A DNA stretch of 64,000 nucleotides from Eutypa lata (GCA_022661535.1 JAKULF010000003.1:5828001-5892000), one strand, 5' to 3'. Shown: positions 1 through 12,635, counted from the stretch's first letter. The notes: generated by a model from the letters alone, not told the origin. Numbers and translations: made by a program.

Positions 1-508
1 ACCGACGGCCGAAGCCCAAAACAAGATAAAGACCTTGAAAATCTGCTGTCGCACAGTTCAAAAAGTAGCCAGTGAAGATATCTACCTACTCTTGCAATAT
101 ATGATAGCTAAGATGTAAGTATATGAAGCTTACATGTGATAATTCCAGGGTCAGCAACTGGGTTCAGAAAGGAAGAATCGGATTACTCGATATCATCTTA
201 TGTAGGTAGATCCAACCGACTTAAAAAAGTGGTTCCCGCTTAACTACGGGTGTAACCACAGATTCAGTTAATGCATATGGTCCGTGCTCAAGCTACTGTA
301 CTAAGGCGGGTTGTTGCCTTGACTTGACGTCTGCATTTTTTTTCTTCTTCACACCCGATCCGAACTTTCCCACTTGTTCTTTCTCATTCCTCAGCCTCGA
401 GGAAAGCTGCATAACCTCGCAATAAAAATCCAATGTAGCCCCCTTAACTCCCACCATCAATGCCAACCAGTTTAACATACCTCGTTTAACCATATTTGTG
501 TACTGGGC
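1..508. other. Intergenic, no gene seen
   Basis: No conserved open frame is visible on either strand. The small minus-strand frame at 293-493 is lysine-rich low-complexity sequence with no recognisable motif. This stretch includes the 5' flank of the GID8-like gene that starts at 509. Confidence 0.5.
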
Positions 509-1809
509 ATGTCCTCGTCAGATCATACTTTTGAGGATCAACTTCGACAAGCCTGCCATATCGAAGAGATTTTACTCGATCGCATGATGGTATGTATACT
601 ATCAATAGCACCCTCCTGAGCTACCTTGGCTTCTCTACATAACCTACCTTTCCCCTCGGAGACTGATCATCAATTCTATAGACTTCTTCCACGTCCACAG
701 CGACCCCTATGCGACACACATTTACGCATCAGGTCGAGAATGTGAAGGCGCCCAAAAGGTAAACCCTCCCATTTACTTTCAAGATCCAAGGTCTATCATG
801 ATGTAATACACAATCAATGGGAATCTCTCTGAGCATCTCATGCGGAGAACGATTTATTTATCTTCATTATCTGAACACTTTAGGCCACTTGTTCTTAACA
901 ATTTCCATTGCGAGATTTTAAATAACGGAGAACTAACATCGTAAGCAGTGACGTTAATGCCGTAGTATTGAACTACCTCACTCTCGCTGGCTATCCGAAT
1001 GCCGCTGCCAAATTTTGCACCGAAGCAAATCTAACTCCCCAACAACCCTACTCAGATATTGTAATTCGGCAGCGCATACAAATATCAATACATCATGGGG
1101 ATATTGAGGCCGCTATTGAGATTTTAAATGATCTTGACCCGTCTGTAAGTGCCAATATCTTCCTATACCAGTTGCACAATGCCAGCACAGCGCTATGATT
1201 AGAACTCGAGTTTTACATGCACCACTCTTATGGTCTTCGGATCGTTGATGAGAAACAACCACTATCGAAATGAGCCAACAATAATTCCTCGTATTGAATA
1301 TGCATCTCTCAGTAGAAACTGTTAGCTAACATCATGCATAGATCTTAGATGACGATGAGTCGCTGCATTTCGCACTTCTTCGTCTTCAACTGGTGGAGCT
1401 AATCAGAACATGTACGGCGACCCCGGGTGGTGATATCACCCCTGCCTTGGAGTTCGCTACCACAATGCTTGGTCCACGTGCTTCTCAAGATAGTCAATTC
1501 CTTGAAGACTTGGAGAAGACGATGACCCTTCTTGTCTTCCCACATGATAATCTTGACCCTTCCCTTGCTGCGCTGCTGCAACCTGGACTACGGAGAGAGG
1601 TCGCGGATCAAGTAAACAAGGTGGTCCTAGAGCGTCAAAATCATCGGAGAGACACCGCAGTTCACAACCTCCTGATGATGAGGGCTTGGTGCGAGAACAC
1701 TGTACGCAATGAGACGAAGAAAGACCTACCGGCTCGAATCGAGCTTGGCTTGGACGGTGATGATGACGACAAGCAAAATGGCCATGATGAGCCAATGGTC
1801 ACGACTTAG
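509..1809 (+). CDS. GID8: GID/CTLH E3 ligase subunit Gid8 (LisH-CTLH protein)
   Basis: Predicted core scaffold subunit of the GID/CTLH ubiquitin ligase, which in yeast targets gluconeogenic enzymes for degradation. I read four exons: 509-589, 682-758, 949-1144 and 1342-1809. The phases agree and give about 273 residues, a normal family length. Exon 3 carries the LisH motif (VNAVVLNYLTLAGYPNAAAKF), followed by a CTLH segment around IQISIHHGDIEAAIEIL. Exon 4 carries the CRA-like C-terminal part, ending in an acidic tail. The start at 509 was chosen because exon 1 joins exon 2 without a stop. The family call is firm. What is odd is that the frame stays open for 62 codons beyond the TAG at 1807-1809. 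Confidence 0.88.
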
Positions 1810-1998
1810 GATGATGATGATGAACCAGAGCATGGCGCTATAAAGCCGGTGGAGACGGCACAGGATGCTTCTCCTGGTCACGAATCAGATATGCAGTGGA
1901 GTTTTCAGCATTCTCGCTTATTTATCATCACGCTTGCGGATGGAAGCCGCATGTGGACGGTAACTGGTGTAGATGGAATTGATACTGGCTTCTTTTAA
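1810..1998 (+). other. Open in-frame extension downstream of the GID8 stop
   Basis: Directly after the TAG, the same frame continues for 62 sense codons to a TAA at 1996-1998. It opens with four Asp codons that extend the acidic run before the stop. This may be a former C-terminus cut off by a new stop codon, a readthrough product, or chance. It ends in GFF, so it is not a peroxisomal PTS1 tail. Confidence 0.3.
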
Positions 1999-2773
1999 AA
2001 AGGCAAGGCGTTGGGGTACTTTCGGATATACCATATGGACAGGCGTTTTTTTGAGGTTCAGTGCATGAGCGAACACTGATAGGAATGGATGAATTATGTT
2101 AAAGAGGGATAAACCTCATTTTGTTATGAACAGTTTTACAGGAAGACAAGAATATGATACCAATTCGGCGGATTACTACGCCATGACTCGTAAACCACTG
2201 CCTACACCTGAGCATCGTTGCCTCTGCCTGTGATTCAAATTTTAGTCTGCAGATTGTGATCGTCGGCTAGGAACTTACATATATCGTTGTGGAAAGCGAG
2301 CTCCGTAGGCTAAATAAATTACCCTTTCGTCCTTCTGTTGAAAGGGAGGAAAGAAAAGGTCGAGAATCCAGGTTATCCTCTATCTATAGCGCCTAAGCGG
2401 ATGCCGACAAGCAGGGGAGGCTCAACAGAAATGAGGAAATTTAGTATATTCTACTTTATAATCTGCACATCTAAACAAACATGTTGCTTGAATGAACCTC
2501 TCGACTATACTGTTTTAACATATCATGGCCTAGTGAGTATATATGTACAAAACAGACCGGTGAGGGCCAGATCACCCGCATAATAGCAATAGCAACAACA
2601 TCAATATCTCCTCTACCCCCTTTCTTTCTTTTTCCTCTTATATGTATATGTTCATTTTTCTTTCATTTCCCCCTTCCTTCCTTCCGTGGTGAAGGTCCTA
2701 CTTTCTACCACCACTATCACCACCATCACCACTTCTAACTACCTACCTACATACATACACTCACTCACTCACT
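1999..2773. other. Intergenic between convergent genes
   Basis: Holds the 3' ends of GID8 and of the minus-strand NDUFS4 gene. It contains pyrimidine-rich sequence and short CACT/ACCT/ACAT tandem runs at about 2740-2773. The 81-codon plus-strand frame at 2338 looks random. Confidence 0.5.
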
Positions 2774-3606
2774 CTACTTGGTGCGGACGTGCTTGAGCTT
2801 CCCGGGGGAGTAGAGGAAGTTGTTGGCGTAGGCCTTGGGGGCGAAGGCGCGCTTGGTGGGCTCCTGGACGAAGTACTCGTAGCCCTGCTTCTCGGCGAAG
2901 GCGATGGCGTCCTCCTTGCTCTTGAACTCCAGCTTCGTCCCCTGCATGAAGTCCCCCGACGACTGCCACCCCATCAGCGGGTTCTCCCACCGGTGGCCCT
3001 TGCCCAGCACGTCCCAGTCCACCCGCCAGTGGTGCGCCCCCCAGGACCCGGACTGCGTTGCCGGTTTGCTTGGCTGGTAGATCCTGTTTTTGGGGGAGGA
3101 GGGTGTTAGTTAGTTGGGATATTCTGTATTGTAGGCGGCAAACTCCATAGCCATCTAGCCATGGTGGCCGGGGATAGAAATAGATATAGCTAGGGTGAAA
3201 ACGTACCGCACGGTACGGGCTTGCAGCTCGATTGGCGCACCCGATAGAACAGCAGCGGGCAGAACCTCGCCTTCTTCGCTGCCATCCATTACTCGCTTCG
3301 GTACGGGAGTGTATGTCCTGATGGTGACAAACGAGTCAATATCTCTCATCCTCCATAAAGAATATAGTGCTACCCATATATATGTAAAGTGTAGAGGGGG
3401 ACGTACGACGTGGCCTTGTCGATGTGGACGCCGTAATCAGGCGCATTGATGGGCTTCGTGGCGGGATGCACCTCGCCATGCTCGGTAAGGGCGGTTTTCG
3501 AGTTGTCCGTCTTGAAGCGGCGCTGTTGTGCCAAAGCCAGACCCTGCCGGCTCGGTAGTGATGTTCGGAGCAGCTTGGCTGCGGTGTGTGGTCGGAGGGA
3601 GGCCAT
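2774..3606 (-). CDS. NDUFS4: Mitochondrial complex I 18/21-kDa subunit (NDUFS4)
   Basis: Nuclear-encoded accessory subunit of NADH:ubiquinone oxidoreductase, peripheral arm. Three exons: 3606-3407, 3317-3207 and 3083-2774. The phases agree and give 206 residues. The N-terminus ([20 protein letters not shown]) is Arg/Ser-rich without acids, as expected of a mitochondrial presequence. The middle carries the family motif [20 protein letters not shown]. The C-terminal part reads [17 protein letters not shown] and [20 protein letters not shown], hallmark NDUFS4 segments. Donors are GTACGT-type. It is transcribed away from ATP17, whose start lies 380 bp further right, so the two probably share a promoter. 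Confidence 0.93.
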
Positions 3607-3986
3607 TGTGTTGGTGACGATAAAGAGTTGACGGTTCAATTCAATGGAAAAGCAACGCACCTGGAAAGTGAGGTCGAGGCAAGTTCGGCCGGCTGGCTTG
3701 CGTGTGGAACCCGTCATCGGTTTTGGAGATGTCTGATTGGTTGGGCGGCAAATCATCGCGCTAAATTCCCGGTTGGGAGAAGAGCGAGGTCTTTTCTAAC
3801 GCTCGGTTTAACTTCAAGCTATTCACTACCTACCTACCTACATACTTCAATTGACATTAACCTCCGCCCACCCGTCGCAGACTTCCCAATTGTTGTCCAT
3901 TAGTTGGCCAATTGATTCCTGTGGCTAGTATCGCCGAAATCCCCCCTTCGTTCAACGACGACAGCAACGCACACCCCGTAGTCACA
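3607..3986. promoter_or_regulatory. Shared divergent promoter of NDUFS4 and ATP17
   Basis: A 380-bp gap separates the two divergent start codons. It includes a short ACCT/ACAT tract near 3825-3845 and both 5' UTRs. That both genes encode oxidative-phosphorylation subunits suggests coordinated control. No specific factor site was identified. Confidence 0.45.
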
Positions 3987-4641
3987 ATGAGCTTCGTTAC
4001 TCGCCGGGCGCTTTCGACCCTCATCCCCCCCAAGGTTTGTCGCTTCGGTTCTGTTGGATGTGGAATTTGCCCTCTTGCTAATTTGATAACGTACAGGTCG
4101 CTTCGCCAAATGTATGTATTCATTAACACTCTTTATCCGGACGATCAAATTTGCGATAGAAGACATGTGGTGGAAGGGCTGAAGAGAGGCTTTACAACGA
4201 TGGAGGATAGATCACGAGATACGAAAATTTGCTGACAATGCAATGCGATACCCAGGCTATCGGTGCGGCCCCTGATGCCGTCCGCATGAAGCGCGTCGTT
4301 AGCTTCTACGAGAAACTCCCCCGAGGCCCGGCTCCTGAGATCAAGTCTACCGGTCCCTTCGGCGCTTACCAGGCTAAGCACTTCGGCAAGAACCCTACCG
4401 CTAAGCGTATGTCGACCCGAAAGAGGGCATCTCCGCGATGTCTTTATGATGTATAATATGTATTATATAATATTGATACTGATACTACGACAATAGCTAT
4501 CATCCACGCTATTGGCCTCATCCTCGTCGTTGGATATCCTATGACCTACTACTTCCACCTCCGTAAGTCCAGCCAAGAAGAGATGAAGAGGAAAACCCTA
4601 CTAACAGAAGATCAGGTCACCACAAGAACAACGCCCACTAA
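3987..4641 (+). CDS. ATP17: F1Fo-ATP synthase subunit f (Atp17)
   Basis: Small membrane subunit of the mitochondrial ATP synthase Fo sector. I read five exons: 3987-4034, 4097-4111 (only 15 nt), 4256-4406, 4497-4562 and 4616-4641. The phases agree and give 101 residues, a normal length. The N-terminus MSFVTRRALSTLIPPK resembles a presequence. The middle has RMKRVVSFYEKLPRGPAPEI, typical of fungal subunit f. One membrane span (IGLILVVGYPMTYYFHL) is followed by a basic tail, RHHKNNAH. High intron density for a 300-nt coding region is common among fungal genes for small mitochondrial proteins. Confidence 0.9.
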
Positions 4642-6225
4642 GATGAACAATTAGATGGGCCGAAAAGCGAACGGAATGTGGTTGCAATAGAGAAAGAGAG
4701 GGAGACCCTGTACATAATATAGAGAAGCGCGCATTGCATTGCGAAAGCAGCTAGCAGGCTCTGTGTACTAGAAAGAATTAAGAAAGTCCAAGGATATAAC
4801 CAAAATGAATTTCATTTGTCATGGGTTCTCTGTGCTTGATTTGATGTCTCTGAATTCGATCGGTTCAGCCTACTGTACTGCAGGACATATTATTGGTACA
4901 TAAGAGAATCTAATGGTAAACCCATTGTTCTTTTGTAAATACAAGAAGCTTCTGCTTCTAAAAACTCTTATTTTCCGAGTTCTTTGTGTGAAAGGTTACA
5001 TATGCACTTAATTAGCTACTTGGTGCATCCTATTGTGATCTTTCCCTTCTATATAGGTACCTACGTAACATTTACTTTGTCTCCAACCTCCTTATGTACA
5101 TAAGATAGGTACATATGCATATAGTTATGTATGTACGAAGTATGTGTGAGTAACTTGCAGAAACTCCACTTTTCCCTCCCGGCAACTTGTAGAGGAGACA
5201 TCTCAGTGCATGTACCCTATTACCGCATCAAAAGACAGTCATTCGGCCAAGAATTGCCTGTCACCCTATCACGCTTATGTATAAGGGGAACCTTCTCTTG
5301 TTCAATCAATTAAGTGAAGACAGGACAGCAAGTAGCAACCACAGCTGTGAAATATTTTTGTCTACCTATAGGTAAGTTAACTTTGACTGGTTAATAGACG
5401 ACATTGAGTTTAGGTATGTACTTGGGTTAAAAACCTGTAGTAGAAGCAGACGCAGGAGAGGCAGCGTTGCAGCTGCAACATCACTCAATACATCCAGACC
5501 CATCCGATCCCATCTAACTACCACCTAGCCTCTATCTACCTACACCTACCATACGTACGTACATACATACATACAGCCATACCACTACCATCCACCAGAA
5601 TTTCCTCTCAGCTGTTGAAAGCTTTCAACACTGTCACAACCTTCTCTTTTCTTCTCCCTTTCCTCCAAAAACCCCCAGCATCAGCACCAAGTGCGCATAC
5701 GCCCCGTTATATTTTTCTTTCCTTAAGAGACGCACTGAGAAGAAGAGAAGTAGACGAATTCCTTCGGGCCCTACCGTCGCATTCGCAATTTTCCATGCGC
5801 GGTAGCGTTGATTTATACGAATAAACTACCGAGTAACCAACTCATAATTTCTTCCAATTATTCTCCTACCGTAAGTAAGCAGTAGTACCTTTCTTATTTA
5901 TCAACATATCTACCTACCTATCTGGACCTGCAGCCGCAACCTGTTGTGATATTTTCCTTTTATTTGTGCATCCCATATATACGAATAGCAAGCAGAAGGT
6001 TGACGACCACCTATTCAACGTCCCACAATACCCACGAATCCATTCCTTAATTGCCAAGGCCATAACCAAATAGAAATCCTTAGAAGAAATAATTGAACAC
6101 TTCAGCTTCGTCACACTCAGCCTCACAGCCTTCGTCACCATACTGACTTTCAATCATTATCTAGCATTGCACGACTCGATCGCCCTACCCAGTAAATAGG
6201 CATCCATCGCGATACCCTAAAGTGG
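4642..6225. other. Long intergenic/5' leader region
   Basis: 1.6 kb without a supported gene, upstream of the large disordered-protein gene. It contains short TACC/TACA/TACGT-type runs (about 5530-5577 and 5905-5920). Small frames at 5131, 5615 and 5914 show no motif. A long 5' UTR is likely. Confidence 0.5.
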
Positions 6226-9200
6226 ATGATGGCTACTGAGGCCACCGCTGCAAAGCCCGTTGATGTATCTGTAAATGGACCTTCGCTGGTAAGTCTTCTC
6301 TATTCTAGTCTGCTACCACCCTAGAACCCGGCTGCCCGCCCTCATAAACGATCTCTTGTGCTTCACCTGCATCATTCGTTCCCTTGGGGATTCCGGATGC
6401 ACGTAGAGCTTGTGACTAGCTCACCTCTACCATGATCATGCTGACTCGTGTCGTCTCTTGCAGACTCACTCCACTTCGATTACGAAACCTGATACCCACC
6501 ATGTCACCTCGTCAGCCCCAGCTGTGAACGGATCCTCCGACGAGATCGAACACAAGCAAATTAGCGAAATAGTCGACGAACTGGTGAATTCAGCCGAAGT
6601 GAGCGTAAGCGGTGGTTCAGATACAGAGGCATCGAAGGCCGATGCATCCCATAGATTCGCCGATGGCAAGGGCCACGTACGCACTTCGTCCTCGGCCAGG
6701 CCTAAGAGCTTCAAAGCCGTTTCGGTCAACAAGACCTTTCTGGCATCCAAAAGCCCGGCGAATGCCACCTCCCGAACCGAGTCTGCCGTCGGATCTGCCT
6801 CCTCGACACCTGGTCCCGGCACAACGGGTTCCTCTGCCTCGCGCCTGAAGCTGGTCGCAAAATCCGGCAGCAACTTGGGTGGTTCCACCAAGACTCTTAG
6901 TACTAATGGCAAGCCTGGTGCTACCCCCGATGGAAGCTCAGTATGGAATCGTAACAAGCGTAAGCAATCTGTTGGACCTTAGGTGTTGCCCTCTCCCACT
7001 AACAATAAGTAGCGACCCCGGTTCCCGAGCCTAAGAAGCTATCTGATGAAGAGATTATGAATCAATTCAACATTCACATAGCAGACCGCTTACGACCAGA
7101 AGATGATGCGAAGGGACAGGCGAACTGGGCCGACATTGAAGATGATGAAGAATGGGCCCCCGAAACCATAACGTGGACCGACGGAACCCAGATCACGTTA
7201 CCACATGTTGACGAACATGTCTCGAGCCCCGCTCCGACTCCTGCGACGATTAGCAAGCAGCCCGACATCCAACCTAAGCCAAGATCACCAGCTCCGTCCA
7301 TCCCTCCTACTATAAGTGCGGCCGCTTCCCCGTCTGTCAAGCCTGGCGTTTTAGCATCAGGAAAGGGCCTCGTGCTCAAGGGTGCGCCGGAGAAGCCTAC
7401 CTTGGTAGCTAAGCCACCCGCCCCCCCAGCACCGGTCAAATCTCCTTGGGCTACCCTACCACCTGTCGATAAAGCATCTCCTGCCGTTGTTATGGAACTG
7501 CCGCAAGGGCATTATTCACGGGCCCCCCAGCATGATGCGAGTACCAAGAGCATGACGCCACCACCGGCCAAAGAAATCGCTGCGGATGATTTTAGTAGAG
7601 CACCCTGGCGAGAAGGTCATGTGAATCCCAGTCGTGAGCTCTTCAACTCCCAATCGGGCCGTTACGAACCTGTATTCGATAGAAGGGGTTCTCGGCACGA
7701 TACTTCCGGCCGTCAACCTGCTCTCTTACAACGTCCGCCTCATCACGACTACCAAGGGCCCCCAGAGCCTTCGGCGGCTTTTCAGACGAATAGGACTAGT
7801 GGCCAAGAAGGTCCGTACGGCCGTCGTCGTGGCTCTTCGAATGTTAGCGGTGGAAGCGGTGTTTTAGCCCACCGATTTGGAAGACCACACGACATTCCAC
7901 CTCCCCAGGAAGTGCTGCAAGTGCGAACGGGCTCTATTTCTGGGGACATGGAGAGTCCAACGTCCAATAATACATTTTCTCCTGCTAACAATTATCCCAC
8001 GCCACGCACACACCACGCTCAGCCATGGCAACAACGGCCCTCTCCTAATCAAACCCATGCTCACTTACATCTTCCCCAACCCGACGCCGATGCTGCTAAG
8101 GTAGTTTCACCTGTCGATCTAATGGCAGCGCCAACGGACGACACCATCCAACTTCAAAAGAAAATCATGCGAGAGCGTAGGGAGGCCGCAATGAAACGGA
8201 GGTTGGAAGAAGAGGAACGTGAAGAGGCAGCAAAGAAGGAACGGCTTCGTCTGAAGCTTGAGGCTTTAGGTCCCGCCCCTGAGCGTAAGAGCTCTAAGAA
8301 GGAGGAGAACAAAGAGGAGAGCCCGAAAGTTTACCAGCCCCCGCAACGAGAAGGTGGCTCCGCATCTCTCGCCTCCAGAGCGGCCAATTCTTCTCAGAAA
8401 TCTGATGCTCCTACGTCGTCACTCGAGAAGGAAGGGGAAGCAAATGTCGGTCCCCAGCCAATGGCCGAGACGCAGCTTAATGGTGGTACCCAAGGTTCTT
8501 TCAGTCAATCGACGTCTCAAGGTCTGTCAACGCATTCTTCAACTCTCCTAAAAACCTCGCCGACCACAACTTGGCCTGAGGCATCTCAGCCACAAAAGCC
8601 TTCCCCTTACTGGGGAGGTGGTCCTCAGGGTACAAGAAATGTATGGGGAGCACCTGGTAATGATCGCTCCCTCGGAAACGGCACCTTCATCGCGGATTTA
8701 AGACCCTTGTCTGACTCTCAACCTGCCCCAATGCCAGCGGCGCCACGCCATCCGGCTCCCATTGGAACCCCCCGGAACGTATCCCAGGTACCGCATGCCC
8801 ATGCTGAACCATCATCAAGTCGCCTGGCGCCAATCGGGCCTCCTCGTGGCCGCCCTGCGCCTTCTGGTTCTCAAGGCCAACAGAATATGTCCAGCAACCC
8901 CTGGAAGAATGTCGACTTAGCTGCTGAGGACCGCGCTATAGCTCTTGAAACCCGAGCGAGAAATGACGCACAGATGAAGCAGCTCGCAGAACAGGGCTTG
9001 AGTGTAGAGTCAATGGCACCTTCAACAGTCGAAACCTGGCGTGAGGTAAGGAGGGACGAAGATGGAAAACGGGTCTCTGTGGGAAGTACGACGAAGACTC
9101 TTAGCAATGGTGGTTCTAGAGGCGATCAACGGAATGCCTCATGGAATAACGCCTCTAGTGGAAACAGCAGGGGTCACCAGAATACTATTTCAGAGAGGGA

Positions 9201-10386
9201 GGATGCTTCCCATTCGGCTCACCAGCGTCAACCCAATGGAGTCGGTCCCGATTATGGAAGACAGCCCGCTGTTGGACCAAACGGAGTTGCTGTGTCTGCC
9301 TCTACTTCGCAGACTCGGAGTGCCTCCCGGTTCTTCCCATCCTCGAGAATCACGCATCAGGAAGACTCCACTGCACAGCACCCCCTACGACAACGGTCTC
9401 GGTCTCAGTCCACTTCACCACCTCCGCCAACGATGGAAGATCACCCTGTGTATTCGGGCAATCCCGAGCGGCCGCATGTGGCATTGCCGCCCCCGAAAGC
9501 GCACGTCAAACTACCTCCATCAGTAATGAGACCTGAACCTCCTGCACCAACCTCACCGCCCCAGAGGGCTGCACCAATCTCATTTGCTGCTGCTGCTGCT
9601 ACCCCAGTCCCAGGTAGCTCGTCACAGTCGGCATCGGGTCGACCCCCTAGTAGAGGAGCACAAAATCATCATCAGAAGCCACATGAGTATGCATCCCAAC
9701 AGAAATGGCAAGACAAGATCAACCATCTCATGGGCAAGGATCCCGCTCACCCTACCAGATCTATGGCCGTAGAGGTAGCAAGTAGGCATAATTTGGAGCA
9801 TATGCCCTTGAATGCTAATGGATCTGCTACCGTTTCACTTCCGGGTCTTTCGCTGTCTGACACGATTGTGTCCGGGACGGAATTTACCAGTCGAAGAATG
9901 GCTGAAGAATGTTTCGAGGAGCAAGAAATGGGATCGTTACCTCCTGTTCACTTGCCTAATGAAGCGCCAGATGCGTTGTGGCATGCTTCTCCGGTCAATT
10001 GGCATCCTCTGACCCAGAAAATGCGAGTTGAAGCAGCCAATGCTGAAGAGCCTCGGTTCGGCCCCGACTGGGTAAACGGTAGAACCGTTATTCGTGTTGC
10101 AACACCAGGGTCGGAATCCAGGACTTTACCTTTCAGTTTGAGAGGCTCCCTCAGCAATCGAACAAGAAGCAACCCTCGCCCCCCAGCACAGAGAGGAGGT
10201 AGTAGCAGGCACCCTACTCGAGGAGGACGCAGAGGAGGCAGGGATGTGTCTTCGGAGCATCACGGTGACCACCTTTCGGGTCCTTCTGAACGCGCTCCGT
10301 CTAATCGTAGTGGTCGTAGCAGTTTCCGAGGCCGCTCTGAGAATTGGGGCAGGCATACATCTTCCGCCTCAACTGTACAGACCTAA
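6226..10386 (+). CDS. Large disordered RGG-rich protein with a WADIEDDEEW block (fungal, function unknown)
   Basis: Three exons: 6226-6288, 6464-6959 and 7013-10386. The phases agree and give about 1310 residues. Nearly the whole protein is Pro/Ser/Gln-rich and predicted disordered. Recognisable points: a conserved-looking acidic/aromatic block (NWADIEDDEEWAPETITW, about residues 225-242) following LSDEEIMNQFN; a charged helix rich in Arg, Glu and Lys at about 570-605, probably a coiled coil; a short ordered stretch around HASPVNWHPLTQKMRVEAA; and C-terminal RG/RGG clusters at about 1230-1300, typical of RNA-binding or condensate-forming proteins. I infer a cytoplasmic mRNA or translation role, but I cannot name the family. 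Confidence 0.75.
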
Positions 10387-11174
10387 TCCAATGGGTTTTT
10401 ACAACATTGCAACGAACAGTTCAATCATCAACTGGTAATGCAATGATACATATAATGGTCCGGTTTGTTTTTCGAACAAACGAATTTGACATACACCCAG
10501 CAATGAGGAACAGAAGATATGGGCTTTTTCGCGCCCTTTCAACCCTTTCTCGCATGCTTGATATCACCTGTATACACTTTTTCTTCACCCCGGCTGCTAG
10601 ACGATGTCGTCATTCCATTTCTTTTGCTATCATATGGTTTTATCCCCCCAGTATGATAGTGTGTACAACTACCCCAACGTGTTTGCGTTGGTGCAAGCCG
10701 TTTCTTCGTTGCGGTCCTATATGACGGGTCCATTTGCGGAATATTCCTGGTATGAGCAGGATCGTGGTGGCCTCTTATTAACGACTGGAGGTGCGCTTAA
10801 TATGTGAACCCATAACGAAACTCAACGAAACACGACTACATGCGGCAGTGGCTGATTTCCTTACCGGTTCAGGATTGTACAAAACTTTATTCGTTGATCA
10901 GCGGTTTAAATGAGCGAGTGGATCAAATTTGACCATACGTTTGTGACAGAGAATTCGGATGTCTTCTTGGCTGTTGGCAGGTATCAATGGCTTTGGTTTT
11001 TCACACGAGCAAGGACGGTGAACCCTCACTTCCCGTGAAGCGCGTTTTGCTGTGCTCTCGAGCCACACACACACAATATGCACTACATGAACTTTTGCAG
11101 CTGTCCGCCGGTTTTGGCGGGGGTTTCTTAGTTATGAGATCTCTCCATATAACTTTGTGGTTGGTCCTAGGACG

Positions 11175-11194
11175 GTCTAGTCTAGTCTAGTCTG
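11175..11194. repeat. TCTAG pentanucleotide tandem repeat
   Basis: Three to four consecutive TCTAG-like units. Confidence 0.7.
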
Positions 11195-11284
11195 GTGGTT
11201 ACATGCCTATACGCTTTTGCGGACTACACACGAGCGACAAAGGGGGATTTGAGGATCGGATGATGAGGATCGGATCGGACAGGG

Positions 11285-11340
11285 TCACACACATAAACAA
11301 ACACACACACCTACACCCACACACACACACACAACACAAC
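11285..11340. repeat. Interrupted CA microsatellite
   Basis: CA dinucleotide runs broken by TAAA, CCT and CCC interruptions. Confidence 0.85.
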
Positions 11341-12449
11341 TTGATTTGATAAACAACGGGGTTGGTAACTAAAGCAACTGACCCTACGCAAATAAGGAAC
11401 TGAGAAACTTCGTCATACCTATCTATACCTCTTGAGGCTCTACTTTTTTCTATTTGTGATTTGACTTGATGCGGTGTGATATGATGAGATGGTATGCTGC
11501 GCTGACATATATACTGTGATACGATTGATATGACATGCTGCATGATTTAGGTATATGTTGATGTTAATTAAGAACTGAGCTTCTTATTAATTAGACCAAG
11601 TCCTAACTAGTTGCAGATATGTAACTTATTTCAAAAACTGATATTTTCGAGATCATTTCGAGGTTTAGCTGGCGCCGTTCCTACATAGCTATCCGTAGTC
11701 GGCCCTGTAGGTGAGTCTCTAATCTCAGTTAGTAGGTAGTCATGAGATAAAAGTGTTGGAAAACTGCTTCTGATTCGTGACATCTTCTAGTATGATTTCT
11801 TTAACTTCTCACCGTATATACAAAGATCTGTCATCAGCTATGCAACCACACAAGGTACGATCATGTCCGCTGTGAAGACTCGAGCGTTGACACGCATGAC
11901 AAGCAGTTTGTAGCTGTTTTGATAACTAGTATGTTTTCTATCCACACGACATTCAGCAGTGACGCAGCCATTACCACTAACCATTATTCCATCGTACTTG
12001 TTTTTCCCCTCGGACTCTTTCCACCCTTTGACAAAGATCATTGGCGTTTGCTAATCCAACTCCTATCCCGGTCTAAAAATGGTGTCCAATAAAGCCCTAG
12101 CATTCTGCTCATCCTGCCGCCGCCCAAGTCAGTTCTCATCTATTATTAATAGTAAGAAAAAGCAACTTTAGCATTCAGCATCGTAGAGAATAGAAGAGGG
12201 TACATACCTACACCAGGGCAGAAAGCTATGAATGTAAAGGCCCTCCATTCAAGGGCGTATTGGACAGTTTTATTTAGTCTTCAACAAATTGACGCCGTTG
12301 CTGGGCATTCTATTTTGAATCGGTCTAATCAATATCGGGCGTCCTCTGACTTTTTCAGTACTTATTTATAAGATATTACCTCCACATCGTCTATTAGGGT
12401 ATTCTCAAGCACGTTTACCCTGCCAAGTCGTTGCGAAAATACTTGACAT

Positions 12450-12631
12450 GGCCTTCTAGTAGTAAGTATACTCATATTAAAAAGGTAATAATTGATCTTA
12501 TTAATATATCGTATAATCTGGATAATCAAAGGTCTATATTGGTTCTTATAGAAGAATCACTTATTTTCATTAAATAAGAAGGCATTCTTCGAATCGTAAT
12601 ATCTAAGGATGCGTATCGTTTAATTTGGCAC
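12450..12631 (+). repeat. Dispersed AT-rich repeat, copy A
   Basis: Clearly homologous to 32005-32178 in the same orientation. Both begin GGCCTTCT(A/G)GTAGT and end TTTGGCAC. Shared internal blocks are ATATCGTATAAT, TTCTTATA and CATTAAATAAG. No terminal inverted repeats or target-site duplication are evident. Most differences between copies are C/T or G/A, with copy B richer in A/T. Copy A ends 4 bp before the stop codon of the adjacent minus-strand gene. Probably an old mobile-element fragment. Confidence 0.75.
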
Positions 12632-12635
12632 TTAC

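Larger units (their letters stand above)
10387..12449. other. Intergenic, no gene seen
   Basis: Two kilobases of mostly AT-rich sequence with simple repeats (11175-11194 and 11285-11340). Short frames at 10344, 10604, 10987, 11199 and 11838 have repeat-driven or random composition. The first few hundred bases are presumably the 3' UTR of the preceding gene. Confidence 0.5.

Noticed and set aside
1810..1998. GID8 readthrough as a peroxisomal-targeting extension
   Set aside because: The extension ends GFF, not an SKL-like PTS1, and the stop context is not a known high-readthrough one.
6466..6957. 163-codon minus-strand frame opposite the disordered-protein exon
   Set aside because: Shadow of exon 2 of the plus-strand gene, which has consistent splice phases.
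11165..11340. CRISPR-like or structured repeat array
   Set aside because: Only simple pentanucleotide and CA microsatellites, with no spacers, and the genome is eukaryotic.
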